From Tridacna crocea (Eukaryota > Mollusca > Bivalvia > Cardiida > Cardiidae): a DNA stretch of 64,000 nucleotides. Location of the stretch: the NCBI GenBank assembly GCA_943736015.1, contig OX031071.1, forward strand, positions 27,171,619 through 27,235,618. The letters are read 5' to 3'. Positions 13,382 to 29,808 of this stretch are shown in pieces. The notes under the pieces were generated by a model, which saw nothing but the letters and a program-made list of their open reading frames with translations, was not told where the DNA came from and searched no databases. The position numbers were made by a program, and so were the translations under genes. Every line of letters begins with the position of its first letter. Position 1 is the stretch's first letter.

Positions 13382-13386
13382 ACCTA

Positions 13387-13419
<33 letters not shown>

Positions 13420-13446
13420 CCCTAAACCCTAAACCCTAACCCTATA
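13382..13446. repeat. Interstitial telomere-like tract, unit 2
   Basis: Mixed CCCTAA/CCCTAAA repeats in nearly the same order as in unit 1, entered through AACCTAACCTAAACCC. Confidence 0.9.
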
Positions 13447-14080
13447 CAGTACATATCCTACCTACCTATATATGCTATCTATCTATATATCCTACCTTCC
13501 TTTTCCACCTTCCTACCTATTCTACTTATCTGCCTTTTCTACTTACCTACCTATATATCCAATCTAACACCCTACCTATTTAACCCACCTACCTATATAT
13601 TCTACATATCTACCTTCTTTTTCTACCTTCCTACTTTTCCTCTCTTTCCTACCTATCTCATTATATCGTATGTACTTATATATTCTACCTCTACCTTCCT
13701 ACCAATTTTATTTATCTCCCTTTTCTACCTATCTACCTATATATCCTTTTTACCTTCCTACCTATACATCCTATGTAACTACCCATCTATATATCCTACA
13801 TACTTACCATTACACATATCAAACTTCCTATTCTACCTTCCTGCTTATCCTTCTTATCTCCCTTTTCTACCTACCTATATTTACTACCTACCGGTATATC
13901 CTTTATATCCTACCTTCCTATTCTACCTTCCTACCTATCCTTCTTATCTCTCTTTTCTACCTACCTACCTATATTTACTACCTACGTATCTGCCTTTTAT
14001 TATTGTATATGTATGTTCTACATATCCGTCCTTCCTATTCTACCTTCCTACCTTTTCTACTTATCTCTTTTTTCCCTCCT

Positions 14081-14321
14081 GTTCACCCGGGTGACTCAGT
14101 GGTGACTCATGAACTGATGGTTATTAGTTCGATATTAGGCGAAATTTCTTTCCAGCGTATTTTTGCCTCTCACCTCTGCTGAAGCATGTGAGAAAAGTAG
14201 TAGGTTGATTTGTAAAGAAAGTTGCGTTGATGTGGACAATCCAGGAAACACACGTGCGCCACCGACCCCCATGATATGACCTTCGCTCTTAAAGTGGCGT
14301 TAAACCCCAATACAAGCAACC
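14081..14321 (+). mobile_element. SINE copy in unit 2
   Basis: Same SINE at the homologous position. It was inherited by array amplification rather than by independent insertion, because its flanks are identical to those in the other units. Confidence 0.68.
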
Positions 14322-17300
14322 TATTCAACCAAATTTACCTTCTTACCTACCTACATATCTATTCTACAAGTCCTAATTTTCTATCTATTCTACTTATATC
14401 CCTTTTTTACCGTACCTGCCTACATAGCCTACATATCCTACATACCTATATATAATATCTTAATACCTATCGTACATAACTCTACTTTCTACCTACCTAC
14501 CTACCTATATATCCAATCTATTAACCTACTTATATATCCTCCCTCCCTACTTACCTGTACATACTACATATCTTACTTCGTATTCTAACTTCATACCTAT
14601 ATATGTATTTGTATTAATACGTATATATATGTATTAATACTGGTGTGAACAAGCGTTTAAATGGGCGTTAATCCCCAATACAAGCAACCAATACAACCAA
14701 ATTTACCTTCCTACCTAACTACCTACATATATATTCTCCATATCCTCACTTCCTATCTATTCTACTTATCTCCCTTTTCTACCTACCTACCTATCTACAT
14801 ACATATCCTACGTACCCATATCTTCCTTATATAATCATGTATCCTACCTTAATAATTATCCTACTTATCTCCCTTTTCTACCTACCTAACGATAAACCTA
14901 TTTATATATCCTACATACCTATATCCTAACTACCTATATATCCCAAATTCTTTTTCTACCTTACTACCTATTCTATTTATCTAAGCTTTCTACCTACCTG
15001 CCGACCTTTATATCCGATCCAACAACCTAGCTATACATCATATGTACCTACCTAAATATTCTACATATTTGTATCTACCTTACTATTCCACCTTCCTACC
15101 TATCCTACATATAACTCTTTTCTGCATATCTACCGATATTAACTACCTATCTTTGTATCCTACATATCCTACCTACCTCTCCTTTCCTGCCTATTTTACT
15201 TCTATCCCTTTTCTACCTAATACGCTACCTAACTAGCTACCTATGTACCTGCCTTCGTACCTACGTACCTACCTACATACCTATGTACCTACGTACCTAC
15301 CTATATATCCTATCTATCTACCTATCAATATATCCTATATATTCTACATGTCTAACTTCCTATCCTACCTTACTGCCTAGCGTACACATCTTCCTTTTAT
15401 AGCTACCTATATATACTACATAGGGATATGTCCTACATATCCTACTTTCCTATTCTACTTTTTTCCTTCCTGTTCTACATATCTCCCCGTTTTACCTTCT
15501 AACATACCTATTTTTATATCCTTCTGACCTACCTATATATAATATATATCTTACCTTCCTATCCATTCTGCATATCTCACTTTTCTGCCTACTTCTCTAC
15601 CTAAATATTCTACCTTAATACCTAACAAAATTATTTCCCTTTTCTACCTATCTACAAACCAACCTAATGACTCATGTATACTACCTGCCTACCTATATAT
15701 CCTACCTTTCTTTTCTACCTTCCCACCTATTCTACTCATCACTCTTTTCTAACTACCTACTTATATATCCGATCTAACAACCTACCTGTATATCCTACAT
15801 ATCTACCTATATATTCTACATGTCTACTTACCCACCTACCTACGTACCTATACCCATATACGACGTCTACCTTCGTACCTATAATACTACCTCCCTTTTC
15901 TTCTTACCTAGGTACCTATATATCCTATCTAACAACCTACCTTAATATCCTACCTACCTACCTATATATTCTACATATTTACGTTCTTGTTCTACCTTCC
16001 TTCCTAGCCTTCTTATCTCTTTTTTCTATCTATCTACCTATATATCCTACCTATTTATAAATCCCACATATCCTATCTCTACCTTCCTACCCATTCTACT
16101 TATATTCCTTTTCTACTTACCTATATATCTAACTTTCTACCTGTATTTCTTATCTAACTACCTTCCCATTTTAACCCACCTACCTACTTACGTACCTATC
16201 GGAAACCTACCTACATGTCTTACCTTCTTATCTATTGTACATATCTATTCAACTTATCTCCTTTTTCTACCTACTTAATGATCAACCTACTCACATATCC
16301 CACCTACCGATATATCCTATCTACCTTTCTTTTTTAATTTCCTACCTATTCTATCTACCTCCCTTTTCTACCTATCTACCTACCAATATACCCTCCTGTA
16401 TATCCTATGTACTTTTTTACCTACCTACTTACCTACCTACCGATATATCCTATCTACCTTTCTTTTTTAATTTCCTACCTATTCTATCTATCTCCCTTTT
16501 CTACCTATCTACCTACCAATATACCCACCTGTATATCCTATGTACTTTTTTACCTACCTACTTACCTACCTACGTAATTCTTCACCTATATATCCAGTTT
16601 AGTTACCTAGCTATATATCCTGTATAACTACCTATCCATATCTGCTACCTAGCTATATATTCTACATGTCTAACTTCCCATTCTACCTTCATTTCTATCC
16701 TACTTATTTCCTTTTTCAACCTACCTACCTGTACATCCAATCTAACGACCAAGATTAATATCATACCTACCTACCTATATATTCAACATATTATACCTTC
16801 AAGCCTATCCTACTTATTTCCCTCTACCTACTTACCTATTTATCCTACCTACCGATATGTCCTATATATCCTACCGTCTTATTCTATCTTTCTACCTATT
16901 CTATTTACCTTACTGTTTTACCTTCATACCTCCCTACATACATACCAACCTATCTATTTTACATTCTTCTTACATATCCTACCTGACTATATATCCTACT
17001 TACTTTGTATCCTACCACAATACCTGTCCTACTTATATCTTATTTCTACCTAACTACCAACCAAGCTACCTATCCATATATCCTACCTGCCTAAATATCC
17101 TACTGTCCTATTGTAACTTCTTACCTATTCTACTTACCTCTCTTTTCTATCTACCTATCACCTACCGACCTACCTGTGTACCATGTATGTACATACCTAC
17201 TTATCTATTCTGCATATCTTACCTTTTTATCTATTCTGCTTATCTCCTCTACTTATCTCCCTCTTCTACCACCCTACCAATCAACCTACATACATACATA

Positions 17301-18941
17301 TCTTACCTACCTATATATGCTATCCATCTATATATCCTACCTTCCTTTTCCATCTTCCTACCTATCCTACTTTTCTGCCTTTTCTACTTACCTGCCTATA
17401 TATCCAATCTAACAACCTACCTATATATCCCACCTACCTATATATTCTACATATCTACCTGCCTTTTCTACCTTCCTGATTTCTTTTCTTTCCTACCTAT
17501 CTACCATTATATCCTATGTACTTACATATACATACTACATATCATACATCGTATTCTAACTTCATACCTATATATCCAATCTACCAACATATCCTACCTA
17601 CCTATGTATCCTACATATCCTATCTCTACCTTTCTTTCCATTCTACTTATATCCCTTTTATACTTACGTACCCACCCACCTACCTAACCTACCGAAATAC
17701 CCGTGCACTTTCATATGTACATACTTATCTACTCTTCATGTGTTACCTTTCTATCTATTCTACTTATCTCCCTCTTCTACCTTCTACCTACCTACCTACC
17801 TACCTATCTACCTACCTACCTACCTTTATATCCGATCTATCAACCTACTTATATATCCGACCTCCCTACTTATCTATACATATCTAACTTCGTATTCTAC
17901 CTTGATACCTATTCTTCTTATCTCTCTTTTCCACCTATCTACCTATATATCCTATCTACCAACATATCCTACCTACCCATATATCCTACATATCCTATCT
18001 CTACGTTCCTTCCCATTCTACTTATATATCATTTCTACCTACCTACCTATCATCTACCGACCTACCTGTGTACCTATGTATGTATATACCTACATACATA
18101 TACTACATGCCTATATAGCCTACATATCCTACCTACCTATATAAACTACCTTAATACCTATCGTACTTAACTCCACTTTCTACCTACCTACCTACCTACC
18201 TACCTACCTACCTACCTATATATATAATCTATCAACCTACTTATTTATCCTCCCTCCCTACTTACCTATAAACACTATACATACTACATATCCTACTTCC
18301 TATTTATCCTACCTATCTATATATCCCACCTTTCTTTTCTACCTTCCTACTTATTCTACTTATTTGCTTTTTCTACTTACCTACCTATATATCCAATCTA
18401 ACGACATACCTATATATCCCACCTACCTACATATTCTACATATCTAACTTCCTTTTCTACCTTCCTACTTTTCCTTATTTTCCTACCTATCTTCCATTAT
18501 GTCTATGTACTTACATATTCTACCTCTACCTTCCTACCTTTTTCACTTATCTCACTTTTCTACCTATATCCTTTTTACCTTCCTACCTATACATTCTATG
18601 TAACTACCTATTTATACATCCAACCTACTTACTATTCTACATATCGAACTTCCTACTCTATCTTCCTGCCTATCCTTCTTATCTCCCTTTTCTACCTACC
18701 AACCTATATTTACTACCTACCGGTATGTCCTACATATCCTACCTTCCTATTCTACCCTCCTACCTAGGATACATACTACATATCTAGCTTTGTATTCTGC
18801 CTTCAATCCTATTCTTCTTATCTCTCTTTTCTACCATCTACCTATATATCCTATCTTGCAACATATCTACCTACCTATATATCCTACATACCCTATCTCT
18901 AGCTTTCTTTCCATTCTACTTATATCTCTTTTCTGCCTAGC

Positions 18942-19579
18942 CAGAATAGGTGGGAAGGCAGAAAAGAAAGGTAGGATATATAAGTAGGCAGGTAGTATAT
19001 ATGAGTCAGTAGGTTGGTTTGTAGGTAGGTAGAAAAGGGAAATAATTCTGTAAAGTTAGAAAGGATATATAGGTAGGTAGGTAGATAGTTGGTACATAGG
19101 ATATTGAGGTAGGTAGATAGACAGATTCGTAGCAAAGGGAGATAAGTATAATAGGTAGGAAGGTAATAAGGAAAGGCAGGACATATAGGTAGATAGGATA
19201 TATCGTTAGGTAGGATATGTAAGTAGATTGATCGATAAGTAGGTAGAAAAGAGAGATAAGTTGAATAGACAGGAAGGTTAGAGATGTAAAATAGATAAGT
19301 AGGTAGATATGTAGGTAGCTAGGTAGGTGGGTAGGAAGGTGGGTGGGTTAGAAAGGGAGAGTAGGTAGATAAGATATACAGGTAGAAGGTAGATAGATAG
19401 GTAGGTAAAAAAGGAATATAAGTAGAATAGGTAGGAAGGTAGAGATAGTATATATAGTAAATATAGATATGTAGAATATTTAGGTAGATAGGTAGAAAAA
19501 AAGAGGGAAGTAGGATATTAAGGTAGGTTGTTAGATCGGATATATAGGTAGGTAGGTAGAAAAGGGAGATAAGTAGTAT
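18942..19579 (-). repeat. Inverted segment of unit 3
   Basis: GGTA-rich block of unchanged length with the same palindromic boundaries. It carries the GGTGGGTAGG variant shared with units 4 and 5. Confidence 0.88.
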
Positions 19580-21588
19580 ACTACTATCCGACCTCTACCC
19601 AATTACCTATTCTACCTACGTACCTATCTACCTTTCTACCTATATATCTTATCTACCTACCCTGCCATTTTAACCAACCTGCCTACTTACCTACCTAACA
19701 GAAACCTACCTAGCTACCTACATATCCATCTACTTATCTATTCTATATATCTTACCTTCCTATCTATTCAACCTATTTCCTTTTTCCACCTACCTATACA
19801 TCCTTTTTACCTACCTACCTATACATCCTATGTAACTACCTATCTATATATCTTACCTACTTACATATTCTACATATCAAACCTATCTATACTTAGCTAT
19901 CTTTTCTACTACTTATCGATCAACCTACTTACATATCCTAGCTATCGATATATCCTATCTACCTATATGTCCTACTTTTCCTTATTACCTTCCTACCTAT
20001 TTTACTTATCTCCCTATCTACCTACCTGTCTACCTACCTGTATATCCTTTGTACCTACCTACCTACTTACCTACCTATATGTCCTTTCTATCTACATTTA
20101 TCTATCCTTTCTAATTACTTATACCTATATATCCCACCTATCTACATATTCTATATATGTAATTTTCTATTCTACCTTCCTGCCAGTCCTACTTATCTCC
20201 CTTTTCTACCTATGTACCTATATTTACTACTTAAAGATATCTCCTACGTATCCTACTTTCCTTTTCTATCTTCCAACCTATTCTATTTATCTCCCTTCTT
20301 TACCTACCTACCGAATTACTTATAGATCTACATATACCTTTCCTATATATTCTACATACCATTTTTTACCCACCTTACTATCTACCCGTATGTCCTAATA
20401 CTTATAAATCCTGCCAAGTTATTTATCTTACCTTAAATCCTGCCAAGTTCTTCATCTTATTTATCCCCCTTTTCTACCTACTTACCAACCAACCTACTTA
20501 CACATATATCCTACATACTTCAATATCCTACCAACCTATATATTCTACCTTGCATTTCCATCTTCGTACTTATTCTACTTATCTCCATTTATTTACATAC
20601 CTACCTGCCTATGTATCCCATCCAAAAAACTAACTTTAAATCCGACCTACCCATGTATTCTAGATATCTTCCTTCCCATTCTACCTTTATACCTATTCTT
20701 ATCTCTCTTTTAAACCTATTTACCTATATATTTTACCTACCTACACATCCTATATGTCTATATATCCTACATATCCTACCTACCTAAATATGCTACCTTA
20801 ATACCTATCGTACTTAACTCCACTTTCCACCTACTTACCTACTTACCTACCTACCTACCTACCTACCTACCTACTACATATCTATATATCCAATCTATCA
20901 ACCTACTTATATATCCTACCTCCCTACTTACCTATACATACTACATATCTTACTTCTTATTCTACCTTCATACCTATATATCCCATCTACCAACATATCC
21001 TACTTACCTATTTATCCTATACATCCTATCTCTACCTTCCTTTCCATTCTACTTATATCCCTTTTCTACCTACCTACCTGTCTAACCTATCATCTACCGA
21101 ACTACCCGTGTACCTACGTATGTACATACCTACTAATCAATTGTGCATATCCTACCTTTTTATGTATTCTACTTATCTCCTCTTCTACCTTCTACCTTCC
21201 TACCTACCACCTACCTACCTATATTTCCGATCTATCAATCTACTTATATATTCTACCTCTCTACTTACCTAAACATACTACATATCTAACTATATACCTA
21301 TTCTTCTTATCTCTCTTTTCGACCTATATACCTATATATCCTATCTACCAATATAACCTACCCTAACCCGAAACCCATTATATCCCCTATATCCTATCCG
21401 TACCTTTCTTCCCATTCTACTTATATCCCTTTTCTACCTACCTACCTACCTATCAACGACCGACCTACTTTTGTAACTACGTATGTACATACCTACTTAT
21501 CTATTCTGCATATCTTACCTTTTTTTATCTATTCTACTTATCTCCCTCTAATTATATCCCTCTTCTACCACCCTACTAATTAACCTAA

Positions 21589-21592
21589 CCTA

Positions 21593-21625
<33 letters not shown>

Positions 21626-21652
21626 CCCTAAACCCTAAACCCTAACCCTATA
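21589..21652. repeat. Interstitial telomere-like tract, unit 3
   Basis: Same mixed-period tract and same flanks as in unit 2. Confidence 0.9.
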
Positions 21653-22286
21653 CAGTACATATCCTACCTACCTATATATGCTATCTATCTATATATCCTA
21701 CCTTCCTTTTCCACCTTCCTACCTATTCTACTTATCTGCCTTTTCTACTTACCTACCTATATATCCAATCTAACACCCTACCTATTTAACCCACCTACCT
21801 ATATATTCTACATATCTACCTTCTTTTTCTACCTTCCTACTTTTCCTCTCTTTCCTACCTATCTCATTATATCGTATGTACTTATATATTCTACCTCTAC
21901 CTTCCTACCAATTTTATTTATCTCCCTTTTCTACCTATCTACCTATATATCCTTTTTACCTTCCTACCTATACATCCTATGTAACTACCAATCTATATAT
22001 CCTACATACTTACCATTACACATATCAAACTTCCTATTCTACCTTCCTGCTTATCCTTCTTATCTCCCTTTTCTACCTACCTATATTTACTACCTACCGG
22101 TATATCCTTTATATCCTACCTTCCTATTCTACCTTCCTACCTATCCTTCTTATCTCTCTTTTCTACCTACCTACCTATATTTACTACCTACGTATCTGCC
22201 TTTTATTATTGTATATGTATGTTCTACATATCCGTCCTTCCTATTCTACCTTCCTACCTTTTCTACTTATCTCTTTTTTCCCTCCT

Positions 22287-22520
22287 GTTCACCCGGGTGA
22301 CTCAGTGGTGACTCATGAACTGATGGTTATTAGTTCGATATTAGGCGAAATTTCTTTCCAGCGTATTTTTGCCTCTCACCTCTGCTGAAGCATGTGAGAA
22401 AAGTAGTAGGTGGATTTGTAAAGAAAGTTGCGTTGATGTGGACAATCCAGGAAACACACGTGCGCCACCGACCCCCATGATATGACCTTCGCTCTTAAAG
22501 TGGCCCCAATACAAGCAACC
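22287..22520 (+). mobile_element. SINE copy in unit 3 (tail deletion)
   Basis: Same SINE, missing the CGTTAAA part of the tail. Confidence 0.68.
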
Positions 22521-25500
22521 TATTCAACCAAATTTACCTTCTTACCTACCTACATATCTATTCTACAAGTCCTAATTTTCTATCTATTCTACTTATATCC
22601 CTTTTTTACCGTACCTGCCTACATAGCCTACATATCCTACATACCTATATATAATATCTTAATACCTATCGTACATAACTCTACTTTCTACCTACCTACC
22701 TACCTATATATCCAATCTATTAACCTACTTATATATCCTCCCTCCCTACTTACCTGTACATACTACATATCTTACTTCGTATTCTAACTTCATACCTATA
22801 TATGTATTTGTATTAATACGTATATATATGTATTAATACTGGTGTGAACAAGCGTTTAAATGGGCGTTAATCCCCAATACAAGCAACCAATACAACCAAA
22901 TTTACCTTCCTACCTAACTACCTACATATATATTCTACATATCCTCACTTCCTATCTATTCTACTTATCTCCCTTTTCTACCTACCTACCTATCTACCTA
23001 CATATCCTACGTACCCATATCTTCCTTATATAATCATGTATCCTACCTTAATAATTATCCTACTTATCTCCCTTTTCTACCTACCTAACGATAAACCTAT
23101 TTATATATCCTACATACCTATATCCTAACTACCTATATATCCCAAATTCTTTTTCTACCTTACTACCTATTCTATTTATCTAAGCTTTCTACCTACCTGC
23201 CGACCTTTATATCCGATCCAACAACCTAGCTATACATCATATGTACCTACCTAAATATTCTACATATTTGTATCTACCTTACTATTCCACCTTCCTACCT
23301 ATCCTACATATAACTCTTTTCTGCATATCTACCGATATTAACTACCTATCTTTGTATCCTACATATCCTACCTACCTCTCCTTTCCTGCCTATTTTACTT
23401 CTATCCCTTTTCTACCTAATACGCTACCTAACTAGCTACCTACGTACCTGCCTTCGTACCTACGTACCTACCTACATACCTATGTACCTACGTACCTACC
23501 TATATATCCTATCTATCTACCTATCAATATATCCTATATATTCTACATGTCTAACTTCCTATCCTACCTTACTGCCTAGCGTACACATCTCCCTTTTATA
23601 GCTACCTATATATACTACATAGGGATATGTCCTACATATCCTACTTTCCTATTCTACTTTTTTCCTTCCTGTTCTACATATCTCCCCGTTTTACCTTCTA
23701 ACATACCTATTTTTATATCCTTCTGACCTACCTATATATAATATATATCTTACCTTCCTATCCATTCTGCATATCTCACTTTTCTGCCTACTTCTCTACC
23801 TAAATATTTTACCTTAATACCTAACAAAATTATTTCCCTTTTCTACCTATCTACAAACCAACCTAATGACTCATGTATACTACCTGCCTACCTATATATC
23901 CTACCTTTCTTTTCTACCTTCCCACCTATTCTACTTATCACTCTTTTCTAACTACCTACTTATATATCCGATCTAACAACCTACCTGTATATCCTACATA
24001 TCTACCTATATATTCTACATGTCTACTTACCCACCTACCTACGTACCTATACCCATATACGACGTCTACCTTCGTACCTATAATACTACCTCCCTTTTCT
24101 TCTTACCTAGGTACCTATATATCCTATCTAACAACCTACCTTAATATCCTACCTACCTACCTATATATTCTACATATTTACGTTCTTGTTCTACCTTCCT
24201 TCCTAGCCTTCTTATCTCTTTTTTCTATCTATCTACCTATATATCCTACCTATTTATAAATCCCACATATCCTATCTCTACCTTCCTACCCATTCTACTT
24301 ATATTCCTTTTCTACTTACCTATATATCTAACTTTCTACCTGTATTTCTTATCTAACTACCTTCCCATTTTAACCCACCTACCTACTTACGTACCTATCG
24401 GAAACCTACCTACATGTCTTACCTTCTTATCTATTGTACATATCTATTCAACTTATCTCCTTTTTCTACCTACTTAATAATCAACCTACTCACATATCCC
24501 ACCTACCGATATATCCTATCTACCTTTCTTTTTTAATTTCCTACCTATTCTATCTACCTCCCTTTTCTACCTATCTACCTACCAATATACCCTCCTGTAT
24601 ATCCTATGTACTTTTTTACCTACCTACTTACCTACCTACCGATATATCCTATCTACCTTTCTTTTTTAATTTCCTACCTATTCTATCTATCTCCCTTTTC
24701 TACCTATCTACCTACCAATATACGCACCTGTATATCCTATGTACTTTTTTACCTACCTACTTACCTACCTACGTAATTCTTCACCTATATATCCAGTTTA
24801 GTTACCTAGCTATATATCCTGTATAACTACCTATCCATATCTGCTACCTAGCTATATATTCTACATGTCTAACTTCCCATTCTACCTTCATTTCTATCCT
24901 ACTTATTTCCTTTTTCAACCTACCTACCTGTACATCCAATCTAACGACCAAGACTAATATCATACCTACCTACCTATATATTCAACATATTATACCTTCA
25001 AGCCTATCCTACTTATTTCCCTCTACCTACTTACCTATTTATCCTACCTACCGATATGTCCTATATATCCTACCGTCTTATTCTATCTTTCTACCTATTC
25101 TATTTACCTTACTGTTTTACCTTCATACCTCCCTACATACATACCAACCTATCTATTTTACATTCTTCTTACATATCCTACCTGACTATATATCCTACTT
25201 ACTTTGTATCCTACCACAATACCTGTCCTAATTATATCTTATTTCTACCTAACAACCAACCAAGCTACCTATCCATATATCCTACCTGCCTAAATATCCT
25301 ACTGTCCTATTGTAACTTCTTACCTATTCTACTTACCTCTCTTTTCTATCTACCTATCACCTACCGACCTACCTGTGTACCATGTATGTACATACCTACT
25401 TATCTATTCTGCATATCTTACCTTTTTATCTATTCTGCTTATCTCCTCTACTTATCTCCCTCTTCTACCACCCTACCAATCAACCTACATACATACATAT

Positions 25501-27128
25501 CTTACCTACCTATATATGCTATCCATCTATATATCCTACCTTCCTTTTCCATTTTCCTACCTATCCTACTTTTCTGCCTTTTCTACTTACCTGCCTATAT
25601 ATCCAATCTAACAACCTACCTATATATCCCACCTACCTATATATTCTACATATCTACCTGCCTTTTCTACCTTCCTGATTTCTTTTCTTTCCTACCTATC
25701 TACCATTATATCCTATGTACTTACATATACATACTACATATCATACATCGTATTCTAACTTCATACCTATATATCCAATCTACCAACATATCCTACCTAC
25801 CTATGTATCCTACATATCCTATCTCTACCTTTCTTTCCATTCTACTTATATCCCTTTTATACTTACGTACCCACCCACCTACCTAACCTACCGAAATACC
25901 CGTGCACTTTCATATGTACATACTTATCTACTCTTCATATGTTACCTTTCTATCTATTCTACTTATCTCCCTCTTCTACCTTCTACCTACCTACCTACCT
26001 ACCTATCTACCTACCTACCTACCTTTATATCCGATCTATCAACCTACTTATATATCCGACCTCCCTACTTATCTATACATATCTAACTTCGTATTCTACC
26101 TTGATACCTATTCTTCTTATCTCTCTTTTCCACCTATCTACCTATATATCCTATCTACCAACATATCCTACCTACCCATATATCCTACATATCCTATCTC
26201 TACGTTCCTTCCCATTCTACTTATATATCATTTCTACCTACCTACCTATCATCTACCGACCTACCTGTGTACCTATGTATGTATATACCTACATACATAT
26301 ACTACATGCCTATATAGCCTACATATCCTACCTACCTATATAAACTACCTTAATACCTATCGTACTTAACTCCACTTTCTACCTACCTACCTACCTACCT
26401 ACCTATATATATAATCTATCAACCTACTTATTTATCCTCCCTCCCTACTTACCTATAAACACTATACATACTACATATCCTACTTCCTATTTATCCTACC
26501 TATCTATATATCCCACCTTTCTTTTCTACCTTCCTACTTATTCTACTTATTTGCTTTTTCTACTTACCTACCTATATATCCAATCTAACAACATACCTAT
26601 ATATCCCACCTACCTACATATTCTACATATCTAACTTCCTTTTCTACCTTCCTACTTTTCCTTATTTTCCTACCTATCTTCCATTATGTCTATGTACTTA
26701 CATATTCTACCTCTACCTTCCTACCTTTTTCACTTATCTCACTTTTCTACCTATATCCTTTTTACCTTCCTACCTATACATTCTATGTAACTACCTATTT
26801 ATACATCCAACCTACTTACTATTCTACATATCGAACTTCCTACTCTATCTTCCTGCCTATCCTTCTTATCTCCCTTTTCTACCTACCAACCTATATTTAC
26901 CACCTACCGGTATGTCCTACATATCCTACCTTCCTATTCTACCCTCCTACCTAGGATACATACTACATATCTAGCTTTGTATTCTGCCTTCAATCCTATT
27001 CTTCTTATCTCTCTTTTCTACCATCTACCTATATATCCTATCTTGCAACATATCTACCTACCTATATATCCTACATACCCTATCTCTAGCTTTCTTTCCA
27101 TTCTACTTATATCTCTTTTCTGCCTAGC

Positions 27129-27766
27129 CAGAATAGGTGGGAAGGCAGAAAAGAAAGGTAGGATATATAAGTAGGCAGGTAGTATATATGAGTCAGTAGG
27201 TTGGTTTGTAGGTAGGTAGAAAAGGGAAATAATTCTGTAAAGTTAGAAAGGACATATAGGTAGGTAGGTAGATAGTTGGTACATAGGATATTGAGGTAGG
27301 TAGATAGACAGATTCGTAGCAAAGGGAGATAAGTATAATAGGTAGGAAGGTAATAAGGAAAGGCAGGACATATAGGTAGATAGGATATATCGTTAGGTAG
27401 GATATGTAAGTAGATTGATCGATAAGTAGGTAGAAAAGAGAGATAAGTTGAATAGACAGGAAGGTTAGAGATGTAAAATAGATAAGTAGGTAGATATGTA
27501 GGTAGCTAGGTAGGTGGGTAGGAAGGTGGGTGGGTTAGAAAGGGAGAGTAGGTAGATAAGATATACAGGTAGAAGGTAGATAGATAGGTAGGTAAAAAAG
27601 GAATATAAGTAGAATAGGTAGGAAGGTAGAGATAGTATATATAGTAAATATAGATATGTAGAATATTTAGGTAGATAGGTAGAAAAAAAGAGGGAAGTAG
27701 GATATTAAGGTAGGTTGTTAGATCGGATATATAGGTAGGTAGGTAGAAAAGGGAGATAAGTAGTAT
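27129..27766 (-). repeat. Inverted segment of unit 4
   Basis: Same GGTA-rich block and boundaries as in the other units, with only point differences seen. Confidence 0.88.
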
Positions 27767-29744
27767 ACTACTATCCGACCTCTACCCAATTACCTATTCT
27801 ACCTACGTACCTATCTACCTTTCTACCTATATATCTTATCTACCTACCCTGCCATTTTAACCCACCTGCCTACTTACCTACCTAACAGAAACCTACCTAG
27901 CTACCTACATATCCATCTACTTATCTATTCTATATATCTTACCTTCCTATCTATTCAACTTATTTCCTTTTTCCACCTACCTATATATCCTTTTTACCTA
28001 CCTACCTATACATCCTATGTAACTACCTATCTATATATCTTACCTACTTACATATTCTACATATCAAACCTATCTATACTTAGCTCTCTTTTCTACTACT
28101 TATCGATCAACCTACTTACATATCCTAGCTATCGATATATCCTATCTACCTATATGTCCTACTTTTCCTTATTACCTTCCTACCTATTTTACTTATCTCC
28201 CTATCTACCTACCTGTCTACCTACCTGTATATCCTTTGTACCTACCTACCTACTTACCTACCTATATGTCCTTTCTATCTACATTTATCTATCCTTTCTA
28301 ATTACTTATACCTATATATCCCACCTATCTACATATTCTATATATGTAATTTTCTATTCTACCTTCCTGCCAGTCCTACTTATCTCCCTTTTCTACCTAT
28401 GTACCTATATTTACTACTTAAAGATATCTCCTACGTATCCTACTTTCCTTTTCTATCTTCCAACCTATTCTATTTATCTCCCTTCTTTACCTACCTACCG
28501 AATTACTTATAGATCTACATATACCTTTCCTATATATTCTACATACCATTTTTTACCCACCTTACTATCTACCCGTATGTCCTAATACTTATAAATCCTG
28601 CCAAGTTATTTATCTTACCTTAAATCCTGCCAAGTTCTTCATCTTATTTATCCCCCTTTTCTACCTACTTACCAACCAACCTACTTACACATATATCCTA
28701 CATACTTCAATATCCTACCAACCTATATATTCTACCTTGCATTTCCATCTTCGTACTTATTCTACTTATCTCCATTTATTTACATACCTACCTGCCTATG
28801 TATCCCATCCAAAAAACTAACTTTAAATCCGACCTACCCATGTATTCTAGATATCTTCCTTCCCATTCTACCTTTATACCTATTCTTATCTCTCTTTTAA
28901 ACCTATTTACCTATATATTTTACCTACCTACACATCCTATATGTCTATATATCCTACATATCCTACCTACCTAAATATGCTACCTTAATACCTATCGTAC
29001 TTAACTCCACTTTCCACCTACCTACCTACCTACCTACTACATATCTATATATCCAATCTATCAACCTACTTATATATCCTACCTCCCTACTTACCTATAC
29101 ATACTACATATCTTACTTCTTATTCTACCTTCATACCTATATATCCCGTCTACCAACATATCCTACTTACCTATATATCCTATACATCCTATCTCTACCT
29201 TCCTTTCCATTCTACTTATATCCCTTTTCTACCTACCTACCTGTCTAACCTATCATCTACCGAACTACCCGTGTACCTACGTATGTACATACCTACTAAT
29301 CAATTGTGCATATCCTACCTTTTTATGTATTCTACTTATCTCCTCTTCTACCTTCCTACCTACCACCTACCTACCTATATTTCCGATCTATCAATCTATT
29401 TATATATTCTACCTCTCTACTTACCTAAACATACTACATATCTAACTATATACCTATTCTTCTTATCTCTCTTTTCGACCTATATACCTATATATCCTAT
29501 CTACCAATATAACCTACCCTAACCCGAAACCCATTATATCCTATATATCCTATCCCTACCTTCCTTCCCATTCTACTTATATCCCTTTTCTACCTACCTA
29601 CCTACCTATCACCGACCGACCTACTTTTGTAACTACGTATGTACATACCTACTTATCTATTCTGCATATCTTACCCTTTTTTTATCTATTCTACTTATCT
29701 CCCTCTAATTATATCCCTCTTCTACCACCCTACCAATTAACCTA

Positions 29745-29749
29745 CCCTA

Positions 29750-29782
<33 letters not shown>

Positions 29783-29808
29783 CCCTAAACCCTAAACCCT
29801 AACCCTAT
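29745..29808. repeat. Interstitial telomere-like tract, unit 4
   Basis: Same tract, with the ACCTACCCTAAACCC entry seen in units 1 and 5 rather than the AACCTAACC entry of units 2 and 3. Confidence 0.9.

Larger units (their letters stand above)
9939..18133. repeat. Macrosatellite unit 2
   Basis: An 8,195 bp head-to-tail copy with the standard order: inverted segment (10735-11372), telomere-like tract (13382-13446), SINE (14081-14321). Compared with unit 1 it lacks the 1.5 kb insertion and the 8376-8955 stretch, and it has an extra ~330 bp near 12700-13040. The deletion junction (about 17148) lies at a shared CTAYYTACCTAYC sequence, which suggests loss by microhomology or unequal exchange. 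There are no coding genes. Confidence 0.93.
18134..26332. repeat. Macrosatellite unit 3
   Basis: An 8,199 bp copy, nearly identical to unit 2 by eye. It differs by point changes, a longer TACC run at its start (about 18180-18220), and a small deletion in the tail of its SINE (GTGGCCCC instead of GTGGCGTTAAACCCC at about 22500). That deletion opens a spurious 101-codon frame (22482-22787). There are no coding genes. Confidence 0.93.
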